From: Tetradesmus obliquus
Lineage: Eukaryota > Chlorophyta > Chlorophyceae > Sphaeropleales > Scenedesmaceae
NCBI GenBank assembly: GCA_030272155.1
Contig: CP126192.1
Coordinates: 7,598,501-7,662,500, forward strand
Direction: 5' to 3'
DNA: 64,000 nt
Below the pieces are notes generated by a model. It made no database searches, was not told the DNA's origin, and saw only the letters and a list, made by a program, of their open reading frames with translations. Both the position numbers and the translations under genes were made by a program. The first letter of the stretch is position 1. Each line of letters starts with the position of its first letter. Shown here in pieces: positions 46,257 through 56,743 of the stretch.

Positions 46257-46671
46257 GCCTAGCATGAACACGACCACCTGCAGGTGAGGCAGCAATCAGT
46301 TTGTTGGTCAGCAGTGTTTGCTGGTGTATAGAGTAGCTGCTGCTGCTACAACATTCTGCAGGCACCAGTACGCCCACCTCAATACATGTGAAGCACTGCA
46401 GTAGGCAGAGGCCGTCTACCTGAGGAGCGGCTGAATCAGTGTCAATGCAAGCCGCTGATTAACGCCGCTGCTGCTCTTGCTGCTGCTGCTGCTGCCGCAG
46501 GGTGTGCTGTACCACGACCGGATGAAAGCAGCAGAGCTAGAAAAGGTGCGGCCGGAGCTGCTGGCCCTTGAAGAGGCTTTCATCGCAGCACACCCGGACG
46601 TGGCTATTCAGCGCGTGCCGCCGCCAGCAGCAGCAAAAGCGAAGGGCTTTGGAAGCATAGCCAAGCGATGA
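44184..46671 (+). CDS. PDF1B: peptide deformylase, organellar (PDF1B-type)
   Basis: Exons 44184-44322, 45193-45385, 45838-45948 and 46501-46671 join in phase and give about 204 residues of mature enzyme. The enzyme removes the N-formyl group from nascent organelle-encoded proteins. All three metal/active-site motifs are present: GVGLAAPQVG (motif 1), EGCLSFP (motif 2, Cys ligand) and QHEYDH (motif 3, two His ligands and the catalytic Glu). The EGCLSFPKIYADVER form is the bacterial/PDF1B type, not PDF1A. The N-terminal part VIKYPDPRLR and the C-terminal GVLYHDRM also match. The transit peptide is not settled: the frame upstream of 44184 is open through a CTG (poly-Ala) tract from about 44012 and could be part of it, or the CTGCAG at 44178-44183 may be an acceptor. 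The C-terminus extends past the usual end (AKGFGSIAKR). Each intron contains truncated exon copies. Confidence 0.93.
44390..45160 (+). repeat. PDF exon-edge copies in first intron
   Basis: Three copies of the first exon's end (VFEVMYQ plus GTGAGTG-type donor) lie near 44393-44425, 44598-44632 and 44735-44752, some followed by CAG/CAC tracts. Two copies of the second exon's start (DDGVGLAAPQVGVNVRLMV) follow near 44944-45018 and 45069-45145. In the first of these the Gln codon of APQVG is a TAA stop. The second keeps an open frame but reads GVRLAAPQ. Confidence 0.9.
45400..45610 (+). repeat. CTG tract and copy of PDF exon 2 end
   Basis: About eighteen CTG units (45402-45456) follow the exon 2 donor. 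A copy of the exon's end, with GTGTAGGGCTGC in place of GTGGAGGGCTGC and a GTGAGC donor, lies at 45540-45590 and is again followed by CTG units. Confidence 0.88.
45985..46385 (+). repeat. four or five copies of the HEYDHLQ exon end
   Basis: TGTCCAGCACGA(G/A)TACGACCACCTGCAG plus GTGAGG recurs near 45989-46025, 46086-46122 and 46164-46198, then in mutated forms near 46256-46290 (His and Tyr codons changed) and near 46365. CAG tracts separate the copies. The repeated segment encodes the zinc-binding HEYDH motif. Confidence 0.9.
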
Positions 46672-46744
46672 GCTACTGCTCTTTGATTTGAAGCTGGCCA
46701 GCAGCAGCAGCAGCAGCAGCCGCACGCCGTGAGGCGCTGCCATT

Positions 46745-46924
46745 TTGTATTCGCTCGGAGCTGGTGGCCCTTGAAGAGGCCTTCATTGCAGCACACCCGG
46801 ATGTGGCCATTCAGCGCGTGCCGCCACCAGCAGCAGCCAAGGCAAAGGGCTTCGGCAGTGTGGCCAAGCGATGAGTTAATTTTACTTTATTTGACAGCTT
46901 GGATGCAGCCTCGGCGCTGGTACC

Positions 46925-46958
<34 letters not shown>

Positions 46959-47546
46959 GGAGTATGTGTGGCAGCAGCTGTGTGTTTTCTGCAGCCATGA
47001 GCTGGCGCTGGTGGCCCTTGAAGAGGCCTTTATTGCAGCACATCCAGATGTGGCCATTCAGCGCGTGCCGCCGCCAGCAGCAGCCAAGGCAAAAGGCTTT
47101 GGCAGTGTGGCCAAGCGATGAGCTAGTTGAGTTCACTGTGCTGGGTTTCAGCAGCAGTGTGTGAGGCAGCAGCTATTTTTCGATGTGATGCCCGGAGCTG
47201 GTTGCCCTTGAAGAGGCGTTCATAGCAGCACACCCGGATGTGGCCTTTCAGCGCGTGCCGCCGCCAGCAGCTGCAAAAGTAAAGGGCTCCGGCAGTGTGG
47301 CCAAGCGATAAGGGGCTCGGCTCGGCAGCAGCAACAGCAGCAGCAGGTTTGTTGGTGTGTGTGGGCTGTCAAACAAAGTGTTCACAAAACGGGTCACCCT
47401 TGCTGGTTTGTTTGAGAGGGATTGGCCGGAGCTGGGGGCTTTTGAAGTGGCCTGCATTGCAGCAACCCGGATGTGGCTCTTCAGCGGCTGCCACCGGCGC
47501 CAGCAGCCAAGGCACACGGCTTCGGCAGCGTTGCTCAAGCGATGAG
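46745..47546 (+). repeat. four copies of PDF last exon beyond the stop
   Basis: Blocks at about 46757-46874, 47005-47121, 47190-47311 and 47427-47546 repeat the end of the last exon (ELVALEEAFIAAHPDVAIQR... through SVAKR and its stop). The first three keep the reading frame and stop; the fourth has lost it in places. Spacing falls between about 180 and 250 bp. Shared changes such as SVAKR in place of the true SIAKR suggest the copies descend from one another. Confidence 0.92.
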
Positions 47547-48783
47547 GCGGCTGCAGCTTTTTGTCAGCAGCAGCTGCAGCAGCAGTGTCTCAACCTCCTG
47601 CTTTGTCCAGCCGCCTTTTTATTTATGGCACGTGTGATGCCGCTGAAAAATGGGTCCTTTTGGTATCCTGCTGCATCATCTTTGCGCATTGTAACCATAT
47701 CATTATCATGCAACCTTAGCAATTGCGGATGTTGGTTACAGATCAGATGCAGGTAGGTGCACATGCCTGTGAGCGTATTGCACAGTTGCCATGACATGGC
47801 TGGCTAACCAACAGCAAAAACCAGAAATCTGGCTTCGCGGTTGACGTTGCTGTGCTCATCATCATGATGCCTGACGGCAACCACTTGACTATAGCAATGT
47901 CACCATCCGCTGCGCTGTGCATGCATCCATTGGACCTCAAGGCAGAATTCATGGACGTGTCCATGCGTGGGGCATGCTATACCAAATGATCCTAAGGCCC
48001 ACACAAGCGCAGCTGAGTTGCTCAGCACCAGCCAGCCCCGACAACAACCGAGCACTGACAACGGATGCTAGTGCTGCAAACCTACAGCAATGTAAGGTGT
48101 GCCAATCATTAACGAACATGAAGTAGTGAGGTGTGCCGGCACACTGCACGGCACATGCTGCAAGGCAACGACCAGTGCCCATCAAATGCTGAAAGTGCTG
48201 CGAGCACCCCGCAGCTGTCTCAGCTGGAGCCAGCTGGGTCCAAGGCTGTGCTCCGTTGTGCTGGCTGCCCTCCTGGCTGTCTTCCACTCTGCACAGCAAC
48301 GACACAAGAGCTTGTAAGCGCATGATCATCAACTGAGATGACCCTGAACATATGTAAGCCCTTTGCAGTGCTGTACTGCAGGGATACAAGCATCGCATTG
48401 CAAGGCAACCTGCAGGTGCACGCAGCGCTGTGCGCATTCGCACAGCAGAATACCGCCTGTATGCATGTGTTTGGAGCTCTTTCATGAAAAGGTGAATGCT
48501 GCTGAACATGGGTGCTACTCAATCAAGCAGCCGGCACTTGCCGGCAGACCGGCTTGCACACCTTGCAATCTTGCCAGGTGTGTCACTCCTTGCATGTCGC
48601 CTGCAGCTGCAGCTGCCGTTGCTGCTGCTGCCGCCTGCCTGCCAGACTCGGGGGAGACGCCAACGTGCCCCTGAGCTTTCAGCAGCACCCCCAGACGTTC
48701 AGATCTGCGCTGCTGACACATGCTGCTGCGCGCCGGCCACCTCTGCCCAACGAAGGTGCCCCCTTCAAACAAGTTGACGCCGC
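47547..48783. other. convergent spacer, no recognised gene
   Basis: This holds the 3' flanks of the PDF (+) and TPR-SGNH (-) genes. No coding exon was recognised on either strand. A TGTAA motif near 47688 on + is a candidate poly(A) signal. Confidence 0.5.
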
Positions 48784-51760
48784 TCAGCCGTCAACACCAG
48801 CAGCTGCATTACGTGGAGCAGCATTCAGCGCCGCCCCAAGGTGCACCAGGTACCGTGGGTGCAGGTGCGTGCCATCAAGCACCAGCTGCTGCTGCAGGCT
48901 GCCGCTATCCTCAATTACCTGCTGCTGCTGCTGCTGCTGCCGCTGCTGCTGCTGCTGCTTCTGCTGCTGCAGGCTGCTGCCAGTGTCTGTCAACAGCTGC
49001 TGCGCAAAGTCCAGGAATTCCAGCTGCCCTATCAACTCTGGCTGTGCCTGCAGCACTGATGATAGGCGCTGCTGTAGAGCCGCATTGAACAGGCTGAAAA
49101 TGTGCCGGGTCTCGTTCAAAATTGGTGGCACCGGGTGCACATAGACCCGCAGCTTGTGCTGCTGCACGAGTTGCAGCAGTAGCGTGATGTAGAAATCCAC
49201 TGTAGCAGCGACTGCCTCCTGTAGTGAGCCATACTGCAGTGCACAAAATAACACGAAAAGGCAGCAGCAGCGAGTTGTGATGATCAACTTTTGATCAGCT
49301 GTTCTGCCAGATCGGCGCAAGTTGAGCTACATTGAAGAAACTGACAAGTCTCGTCCAGGACTGGTGGCACCGGGTGTACATAGACCCGCAGCTGGTGCAG
49401 CTGCACCAGTTGCAGCAGCAGCGCGATGTAGACATCTACTGTAGCGGCTGCTGCCTCCTCCAGGGACTCATACTGCAGTGCAAAACATGACGCAAAAAGA
49501 CAGCAGCAGCGTGTTGTAATGATAAGCTCTAGATCAGCTATGCTGCCAGATTGGTGCGTTGAGTTGCATTGAAAAGTCTGGCAATCTGGCGAGTCTCGTC
49601 CAGGACTGGTGGCACCGGGTGTACGTAGACCCGCAGCTGGTGCTGCTGCACGAGTTGCAGCAGCAGCGTAATGTATACATCTACTGTGGCGGCTGCTGCC
49701 TCCTCCAAAGACTCATGCTGCAGTGCACACGGGACAAAAAAGCCGGCAGCAGCGTGTCAGTTCGACTCTGGGTCCGCCACGGTTGGCAACAAATGGGACA
49801 ATAGTCTTCCCCTCCGCCATGTTTGCCCACTAGTTACTGCTTTGCGCCCAGAGGAGCATGTCTTCCGCAACAAAAGTGCCTCCCACCTTGAGCTTCTCCA
49901 CAGCAGTTGCCAGCCCCTCCCTGCAGTCAATCTCCCCCAGCAGCAGCACCAGCTCACAGCCGGGCGCCAGCCTCAACACAGTAGCCCAGAACTGCCGCGC
50001 TTGGCAGCAGCAGCTACCAAGCCGCATGTGCCACAACTTGAGGCTAGCCATAGCTAGCCTCCCGCCGCCGATACCGAACAAACACCACCACCAGGGCATA
50101 CACCACCCACCTTCATTTTTTCAACTGCACTTGGCAGTCCCTCCCTGCAGTCAATTTCTCCCAGCAGCAGCACCACCTCTGAGCCAGGTGCCAGCAGCGA
50201 CACAGCAGCCCAAAACTGCTGCGCTTGGCAGCAGCAGCCACCAGGCCGCAGGTGCCACACCTTGAGGCCGGTGACCAGCAGCGGAGTCAGCAGGCGAAGC
50301 TGGCCACCAACATTAATGCTGCGCCAGGCACCTGCAGAAAAGCAAGTAGAGGAAGACATCGTTCAGCGACCTGAAGCAGCAAAGGTCTTTGCTAGAGCAA
50401 CACCTTCAGGCCAGTGACCAGCAGCGGCTGCAGCAGGCGGCGCTGGCCAGCAATTGATGTGGCGCCAGGCACCTACAGAAATGGCAAACAACACTGAATA
50501 GTATCTTGAAAAGTGAGCATTGGAGTCAGCAAGCGCTGGTGGCCGTCAACAGCAATGCGCCGCCAAGCACCTGCAAAAGCAAGAAGAGGGACACATCATG
50601 CAATGACCTGAAGCAGCAAAGGCATTTGCTGTAGCAGCAGCTTCAAGCCAGTGACGAGCCGCGGAGTCAGCAGGTGGCGCTGGCCACAAACCGTAATGCT
50701 GCGCCAGGCACCTGCAACAGCAGATAGACAGCCTCTCTTTATGCTGATGAAGGGCATCGTCAGCCACCAAGTGGTGCCACAGTTTGGGGGCGGTAACCAG
50801 CAGCGGAGTCAGCAAGCGCTGGCTGCCGGCAACAGCAATTATGTGCCAGGCACCTGCAGCAGCATATGGCGGCGGTGGCAGCCAGCGAGGTTGGTGTCAC
50901 GCCTGCGAGATTGGTGTCACGCCTGCAGGCACCTGCCAAAGCATGCAGAAAGACACATTGAGCCAGGGCACTATAGGTGTGGTTGATGAGGTGGCACATG
51001 CGCTCTGCTGTACACCAGCATTACATTTAGGTCGCCGAGTGCGTGGGACTATTAGCCATTTCGTATGAGCAGCAGACGTACCTGACAGGCAGTGCGAGTC
51101 CCCACAGAGGTACAATGGAGCTGCAGCAGCAGCAGCAGCAGCAGCAGCAGCTCCATTTGCAACCCCTTGCACTGCTGTACATGTCCCTCCTGCTGCTGCA
51201 TCTGCTGCTGCTGCTGCACTGCTTCCTCCCTCAGCTGCTGCTGTTGCTTTTGCCATTGCTGCAGCAGCAGGCAGCGCATCAGGCGGGCAGTCCCACAGCA
51301 GCTGCTTCACAAAGGCAGCATATGCCGCCTCATTCCTTATCGCAGTCTCATGCAGAGGCACCTGGCTTGCTCTGCGGGCTCCATCGCACAACTGCAGCAG
51401 CTGCGCTGCAGCAGTCAGCGCCCCACCAGCATACAGAATTTTAGCAGCAGTAAATAGCAGCGCTAGGCTGTCCAGATCATCTGCCTCACAGAGGTAGCTT
51501 TTGCTGCTGTTGCTGCTGCTGCTGCCGCTCGGTGCCGGGCTGGCCGCTCCACTGCCGGCCACAGGTCCTGCAGATGCAGTTACTGCTGCTGGGATCTCCC
51601 TGCCTGTCCTGCTGCTGCTGCTGCTGCTGCTGCTGCACCAGCCAGCAACCGCTGCAGCATTGCCCACACAGCTGCAGCTGGCGGCTGAGGGGTTGCTTGA
51701 AGCTTCCACCTGCCTTGCTTCCAATGTAGAGCCAGGTGCCCAGGGGCGTGCGGCCAGCCA

Positions 51761-51796
<36 letters not shown>

Positions 51797-53517
51797 CGCG
51801 TTGGGTTGCTGATACAGCTCATGCAGCAGTGGCATTTGTGTAACGGCCTGCAAGTTCAGCAGCAGCAGAGGCAGGTGCAGCACAGCATCAGTAGCAGCAG
51901 CTTTGAGGCGTTGAAGCAAGCACATTCACACCATGAGCGCTGAGACAAACAACAGCCACGAGCCTGCGAACAGAGCACCCAAGCATAACGGCATCACTGC
52001 TATCACCTTAAAGAAAGTAGTCTGTCAAGCAGAACCCTTACATGCCTTTGAAGGCTGCTGGGCACATCATCAAGCTCACCTTCAACTGCAGCGGCCCTGC
52101 GCGCTTCGACGCACACGCTGCACAGTACCCCAGCACCACTTGCACTGCTGCATGATCTTAACCCAAACTCCGATGCATGCACCAGTCCCAGGGCATAGCA
52201 TAGTGTAGTAGCAGCAACTTCCAGACGGTAAAGCAAGCGCAACTATCGCACAAATTATGAGAACGGAAAAAAGCCACAAGCCTGCCAACAGAGCACGCCA
52301 AAGCAAAGCAGCATCACTGCTGGCTCACCTTCAAATGCAGTGGCCCCACCCGCTTTGATCCGCACGCTGCACAGTACCCCACAGGCTGTCACGCCACAGC
52401 CCTTGAGACACACGCATATGCGAATGTGGCTGTTGTTTGAGAATAGAAGCGCAGCCGCCGGCTCACCTTCAATTGCAGCGGCCCCACCCGCTTAGGCCCG
52501 CACGCTGCACAGAACGCCAGCACCACCCGCAGCACCCCCGCATAATCATATCCCAGCTCCAGACAATGCGCCAGGCCCAGAGCATAGCGGCTGCTGTCTG
52601 GCTGCAACTGTACTGCCTTTTGGAAGAGCTGTACTGCCTGTTGTACCGCCCCACTGTCCTTGAGGACGGTTGCTAAGAATGCGAATGCTGCTGGGGTGCC
52701 GGGAGAGGAGCCGACATCTGCCAGCATCTGCTGCATGCCTGCAGGATCCTGCATGCATACGTACAGTAAGCACACATACAGCAAGCACTCATACAGCAAG
52801 CACACATGCAGCAAACAAGATGCACGTAACCACGAGCGTTGGGTGATGGCGACATCTGCCAGCAGCTGCTGCATGCCTGCAGGATCCTGCAAGCACACAT
52901 ACAGCAAACAACATGCAAGTAGTCACGGGCAATGAGCGATGGCGACATCAGAGAGCAGCTGCTGCATGCCCGCAGGATCCTGCAAGCACAATACAGCAAA
53001 CAACATGCACGTAATCATGGGCGTTGGGTGACGGCAACATCTGACAGCAGCTGCTGCATGCCTGCAGGATCTTGCAGGATCCCAAACATAGCAGATAGCA
53101 AATAGCTCTTTACAGGAACACGTGGTAGCATCACACACCAAGCTTGCAGGCAGCTCTAGAGCGCAGATCAGTGCAATGTAAAAGGGACCTTGAAGGTGCA
53201 CGCGAGCAAGTGGCTGTCGTTGCGTTCATATATGCCTGCGACAACCTGCCCTTTTGTGGTGCTTGCAGGTGCGGGAAGAGTGCAGAGGGAGGGCCACATG
53301 TGTGATCCATCAAACATGTGAAGCAACACGGTTCATTGCACTTCGCACTTTCCTCGCACCTGCACTGCACGAGCCAGCAGCTGCCGGCCCTGCTTATCCC
53401 CAGGCACCTTCGCCAGCAGCCGTACCGCCACCTTCACCACCTCACCCCACAGCTGCCTGTCTGCTGCAATGACAGCGTACTGCCGCAGAGCAGTGGCAGG
53501 CACGCTGCTGCTGCTGC

Positions 53518-53550
<33 letters not shown>

Positions 53551-55074
53551 CAAGCACTTTCATCAGCAGGTGTGTGGCGGCTTCTGCATAAGCGCCTCCT
53601 CTGGGGTATAGGGCTGCAGCGCAGCAGGCCTGCAGCTCTAGCTGCTGCTCGGTGTCCTGCATTGATAGATAGACCAGGGCGGCAAGCGGGTTTGTGCTGT
53701 GTGGACCACACCAGGTGCAGACCACAATTGGGGATCGACAGGATGTGGGATGGCACAGCAGCCCTGCAGCTCCAGCTGCTGCTCAGTGTCCTGCAGATTT
53801 TCGGAAACAAGGGCAGCAAGCGGGGCTGCGCTGTGAGGACTGCACCAGGTTCAGATCACTTTAGGTGAATGACAGGACGTGGGTTGGCGCAGCAGGCCTG
53901 CAGCTCCAGCTGCTGCTCAGTGTGCTGCAATTACAGCATGGTAATACACTGTGGTAAAGACAGCAAGCAGGGTGTGTCTTTTGCCAGGAGGCCGTCATGC
54001 ACCTTGATTAAGACAGAACAAGGAGCATCCTGGCTGGCATGGCAGGCCTGCAGATCCAGCTGCTGCTCGGTGTCCTGCAGGGAAGTGCAACACAACATTG
54101 TTGCTGTGAAGACGGCATGATCTTCAAGGTGCGCGAGAAAATAAGGCAATGTTCTGGCTGGCCGTGGCGGTACAGCAAGCCTGCAGCTCCAGCTGCTGCT
54201 CAGGGTCCTGCAAGATAAGGCCGGCAAGGGGGCTGGGTGTGCAAGGACAGAGGGCTTTTCAAAGAGTCTGCTGCTGCTCCTGCCGGTAAACAGCAGCAGC
54301 ATGATGCAAAGCGTACTCGACTCCTCTCATCCCAGACACACCTGCTCGCCACAGCAATCCATTCCTGCCTGACAGGACTCCAGAGCCGCCTCATATTGCC
54401 CAGCTGCAACCCGGCACTCGAAATGTGCATTCTACAAAAAAACAATGTATCTGGACACGCACCTGCTCACCACAACAGTCCATTGCCGCCTGAAAGGACT
54501 GCAGAGCCCCCTCATACTGCCCAGCCGCCAACTGGCACTCCCCTAGCTGCCGCAGCAGCTGCACGCCTTCCTGACTATGCATTTCCTCTGTCCTACAAAC
54601 CGTAACAGCAGCTTGCAGGACTTGTGCAGCTGCTTGGGGCTGCCCTGCTGCTGCCAGCACTTGTGCAAGCGTTAGTGATGCTGCCAGGTGGCCCGGATGG
54701 GATCGCAGCAGTGTGGAGCAGGCTTGCGCTGCTGTTCGGAGCTGACACTGGGATGCTGCGTGCTGCGCTGCTGCGAGCAAGGCTGCGAATGCTGCCGGAT
54801 CTGTTGCTGTGTCTGCTGTTGTCTGGACGGTTGCTGCTGGGAAGACTGTTGCTGCTGCTGCTGCTGCTGCTGTCAAGGCTGATGCTGTTTGCGCTGTTTT
54901 TGTTGCATTTGGTGCAGGCAATGTTGTGCTGCTTGTTATTGTTTGCTGGCCCAGGGTCATGTTGCGCATGGCGTCATCTACTGCAGCTGCTGCACTGGCA
55001 GTGGTTGATGGCGGGGCCGGTGCTGCATCATCGGCTAGCAGTTGCTGCGCTGCAGCCAGCTGCTGCTGCAGCAT
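48784..55074 (-). CDS. TPR repeat protein fused to an SGNH/GDSL-type hydrolase domain (875 aa)
   Basis: Exons in sense order: 55074-54463, 53656-53360, 52748-52467, 51847-51082, 50331-50111, 49233-48784. All phases agree (875 residues). The start ATG at 55074 is the first usable one in the exon; more 5' exons are possible. Residues about 70-400 contain TPR-like helical hairpins, for example AAQACSTLLRSHPGHLAASL, GECQLAAGQYEGALQSFQAA and ALGLAHCLELGYDYAGVLR. A Ser/Ala-rich linker follows. The C-terminal domain has the SGNH signature: CGDSHCL (about 646-651, nucleophile Ser), LLGEIDCRE (about 709-716) and DGTHLHPRY (about 846-854, Asp and His). A Gln-rich insert from CAG repeats sits before the last motif. 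The substrate cannot be inferred. Introns contain many exon-edge copies, including a second version of the GEIDCR exon. Confidence 0.82.
48915..48985 (-). repeat. coding CAG repeat (poly-Gln insert)
   Basis: CTG units on + are CAG in the sense of the - gene and encode a Gln-rich stretch (QQQKQQQQQRQQQQQQQ) between the SGNH core and the DGTHLHP motif. This is a coding tract, so its sense orientation (CAG) is opposite to that of most intronic tracts. Confidence 0.85.
49335..49740 (-). repeat. two copies of the last-exon start (TPR-SGNH gene)
   Basis: Sense copies of SLQEAVAATVDFYITLLLQLVQ and VYVHPVPPILNETR lie near 49470-49350 and 49715-49592, upstream of the intact exon (starts 49233). Each has a CTGCAG acceptor. 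The copies keep the HPVPPVL-like core but read DETR where the true exon reads NETR. Confidence 0.88.
49840..50065 (-). repeat. second version of the GEIDCR exon
   Basis: A diverged copy of exon 50331-50111 lies downstream, reading LKLWHMRLGSCCCQARQFWATVLRLAP in part, then LVLLLGEIDCREGLATAVEKLK. It is open across the catalytic-block motif but lacks the 5' part (AWRSINVGGQ) and reads through the donor position with GTGGGAGG. It may be a decaying 3'-edge copy or an alternative exon. Confidence 0.8.
50400..50870 (-). repeat. four copies of the AWRSINVGGQLRLLTPLL exon start
   Basis: Upstream in sense of the intact exon (50331), copies with CAG acceptors lie near 50470-50405, 50573-50515, 50712-50640 and 50852-50780. 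Each repeats the start coding for GAWR(S/R)I and (L/Q)LTPLLV and breaks off in the LKVWH region. Spacing is about 100-140 bp. Confidence 0.88.
52735..53085 (-). repeat. copies of the DPAGMQQMLADV exon start
   Basis: The sense sequence TGCAG, then GATCCTGCAGGCATGCAGCAG, then CTGGCAGATGTCGCCATC recurs near 52890-52845, 52982-52935 and 53075-53030, upstream of the intact exon at 52748. Between copies are ACATACAGCAAGCA repeats, which also form a short tandem run at 52755-52815. Confidence 0.88.
53745..54215 (-). repeat. four copies of the DTEQQLELQ exon start
   Basis: Acceptor plus GAC AC(C/T) GAGCAGCAGCTGGAGCTGCAGGC recurs near 53795-53750, 53930-53890, 54080-54030 and 54210-54165, upstream in sense of the intact exon at 53656. 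The following 70-100 bp (AAGGTGCGCG, GCTTGCTG) is also shared. Confidence 0.88.
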
Positions 55075-55710
55075 GCCTGCAGCTGCTGCCAGAATCAACT
55101 ATCCTCTCCCAGACGCGGGGGTACACGAGGTTGTTGCTTCTGCTGTTCTGTGATGTAGCTGCTACTGGCCATTACAGGCCCGTACAAGTCGAGGGCTGCT
55201 CTTTGCTCATCTCACAACACAGCAGCAGCAACGCACAGGTGATTGCTGTGCTACGTTGCATATCTGGCAGCAATGCGTGTAATAAATTGCACTTGATTGA
55301 ATTATGGGATCTGTGTAGTGAACGTGCGCATCTGCAGTACCACTGTAATGCTGCACTTACAGCATGCTGCAGATGGTTGCTGCAGCTGCTGTTATGTAGG
55401 CATAGCTATGCATAACATCGCGACTTGTCCCGTGAAGCTGGTGCATCAACATGCAGTGATGAGCTGTGAAATGTGCACGCTGGGGACAGTGAAGCGCAGC
55501 GGTTGTGCAAAGCCCTGTCATGTCAGCAACACACCTGCGCCCAGAGCACTGGTGAATGAACAATCACCGTCTGTGCTGGGCTGGTGTATAGGATGTGATT
55601 CTTCTGTGGGTGTTTTGAAGCACAGTTTTGGAGTAATCACACGCAGTTGGACGTAGGAACACGGACACACGGAGGCACTCACCACAGCAGCAGCGGCACT
55701 AGGCAGCAGC
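55075..55710. promoter_or_regulatory. divergent promoter region (TPR-SGNH and SMAP1)
   Basis: 636 bp separate the two start codons, which point away from each other, so both promoters should lie here. No clear TATA box was found. Frames in the region are short. Extra 5' exons of the - gene cannot be excluded. Confidence 0.45.
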
Positions 55711-55911
55711 ATGAAGCCCGTGCCTGGAGCTCTGGCCGCAGCTGCTGCCGCAGCAGCTGCAGGAGAGGAGTATATGATGTACGATGATGGCGAGCGGGAG
55801 CTGCTGGAGGGCATCGAAGGCACCAGCGTGCAGGAGAAGCTCGTGGACTCGGACTTCTTCAACCGCTTTGAAGACGATTTCGATGAGGATGATATGGCGC
55901 TGCCAAAGTGA
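55711..55911 (+). CDS. SMAP1: small acidic protein, SMAP1 homologue (66 aa)
   Basis: Single exon of 66 codons, ATG after GGCAGCAGC, TGA at 55909. The N-terminal third is MKPVPG then an Ala run; the rest is acidic. The C-terminus, VDSDFFNRFEDDFDEDDMAL, matches the conserved Phe/Asp-rich end of plant and animal small acidic protein 1 (ADADFFNKFDDDFDDTD-like), and the total length (about 60 residues) fits. In Arabidopsis, SMAP1 is needed for the normal response to the synthetic auxin 2,4-D, acting in the AXR1/RUB pathway; its biochemical role is not settled. The poly-Ala run derives from GCA/GCT triplets, in line with the CAG expansion seen throughout. No intron is needed. Confidence 0.85.
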   Translation: MKPVPGALAAAAAAAAAGEEYMMYDDGERELLEGIEGTSVQEKLVDSDFFNRFEDDFDEDDMALPK

Positions 55912-56696
55912 AGTTTCGGATTAGACCCTTGTTTATAGCGTGTGGGCAGGGCAGCTGGTCCGTCTGTTTGCAGTGTGAGTCCAGCTTCTGCTGCTGTGGG
56001 GCATGGCCTGCAGGCCTGCACTGGTGCAGCATGCAGGCACCACAGTAAACGCCCATGCACGTTGTTTGGTATAACCAGAAAGGCTTCAACTACAGCCAGG
56101 TGATGCATGATGCAGTGCACAGCAGAACACATCATCATCAGCACACCGGGCCACCGTGCCGCAGCAGCAGCACACCAGACGCTGCCAGAGCTTGCGCTCG
56201 GCAGCTGGACCACTGCTGCTTGAATGTGCAGCCGTGCGCGCTAGCTGGTGATGCTTTTGAAGCTGTTGTGTAGCTCTGATCATGCAGTGTCGCTGCCTGA
56301 GGCTGCACAGCGGTATGTTTTGATACACTCACAGCCTGCTCAGCTCATGTGTTGCAGCACCTTCTTGCCATGGTGCTGCTGTTGAACCAGCCAAGGGTGT
56401 TGCTGACCTGATGCCTCAATTATTTTCAAAGCAGTCAGTACAACGTGCAATGCATGAGGACGGCCATGCATGAGTATGATACATCACTTTTCATGGTGTC
56501 TTGTTGGCTGGCACATGTACAGTGCTGCGTATGTTTGTGGCCAATGTTTTGCCACAGCGGCGTGCCCCGCGCTGTGCTAAGCTTTTCACCAGTGCCTACG
56601 CAGCCAGGGTGGTTGTGTTTGCAGATTTGCTGCGCGGGTCACTGTTGTGCATGGCCGGCTGGCATGCAGCCGTGCAAGTCTGCTGTTATGTATCAC

Positions 56697-56743
<47 letters not shown>

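Noticed and set aside
45985..46300. several HEYDH exons as separate deformylase domains
   Set aside because: Only the exon ending at 45948 is complete; the others are 30-40 bp end copies without a matching exon start.
54624..55415. 263-codon Leu-rich frame on +
   Set aside because: Antisense to the TPR exon 55074-54463; the Leu runs are the complement of CAG-encoded Gln/Ala.
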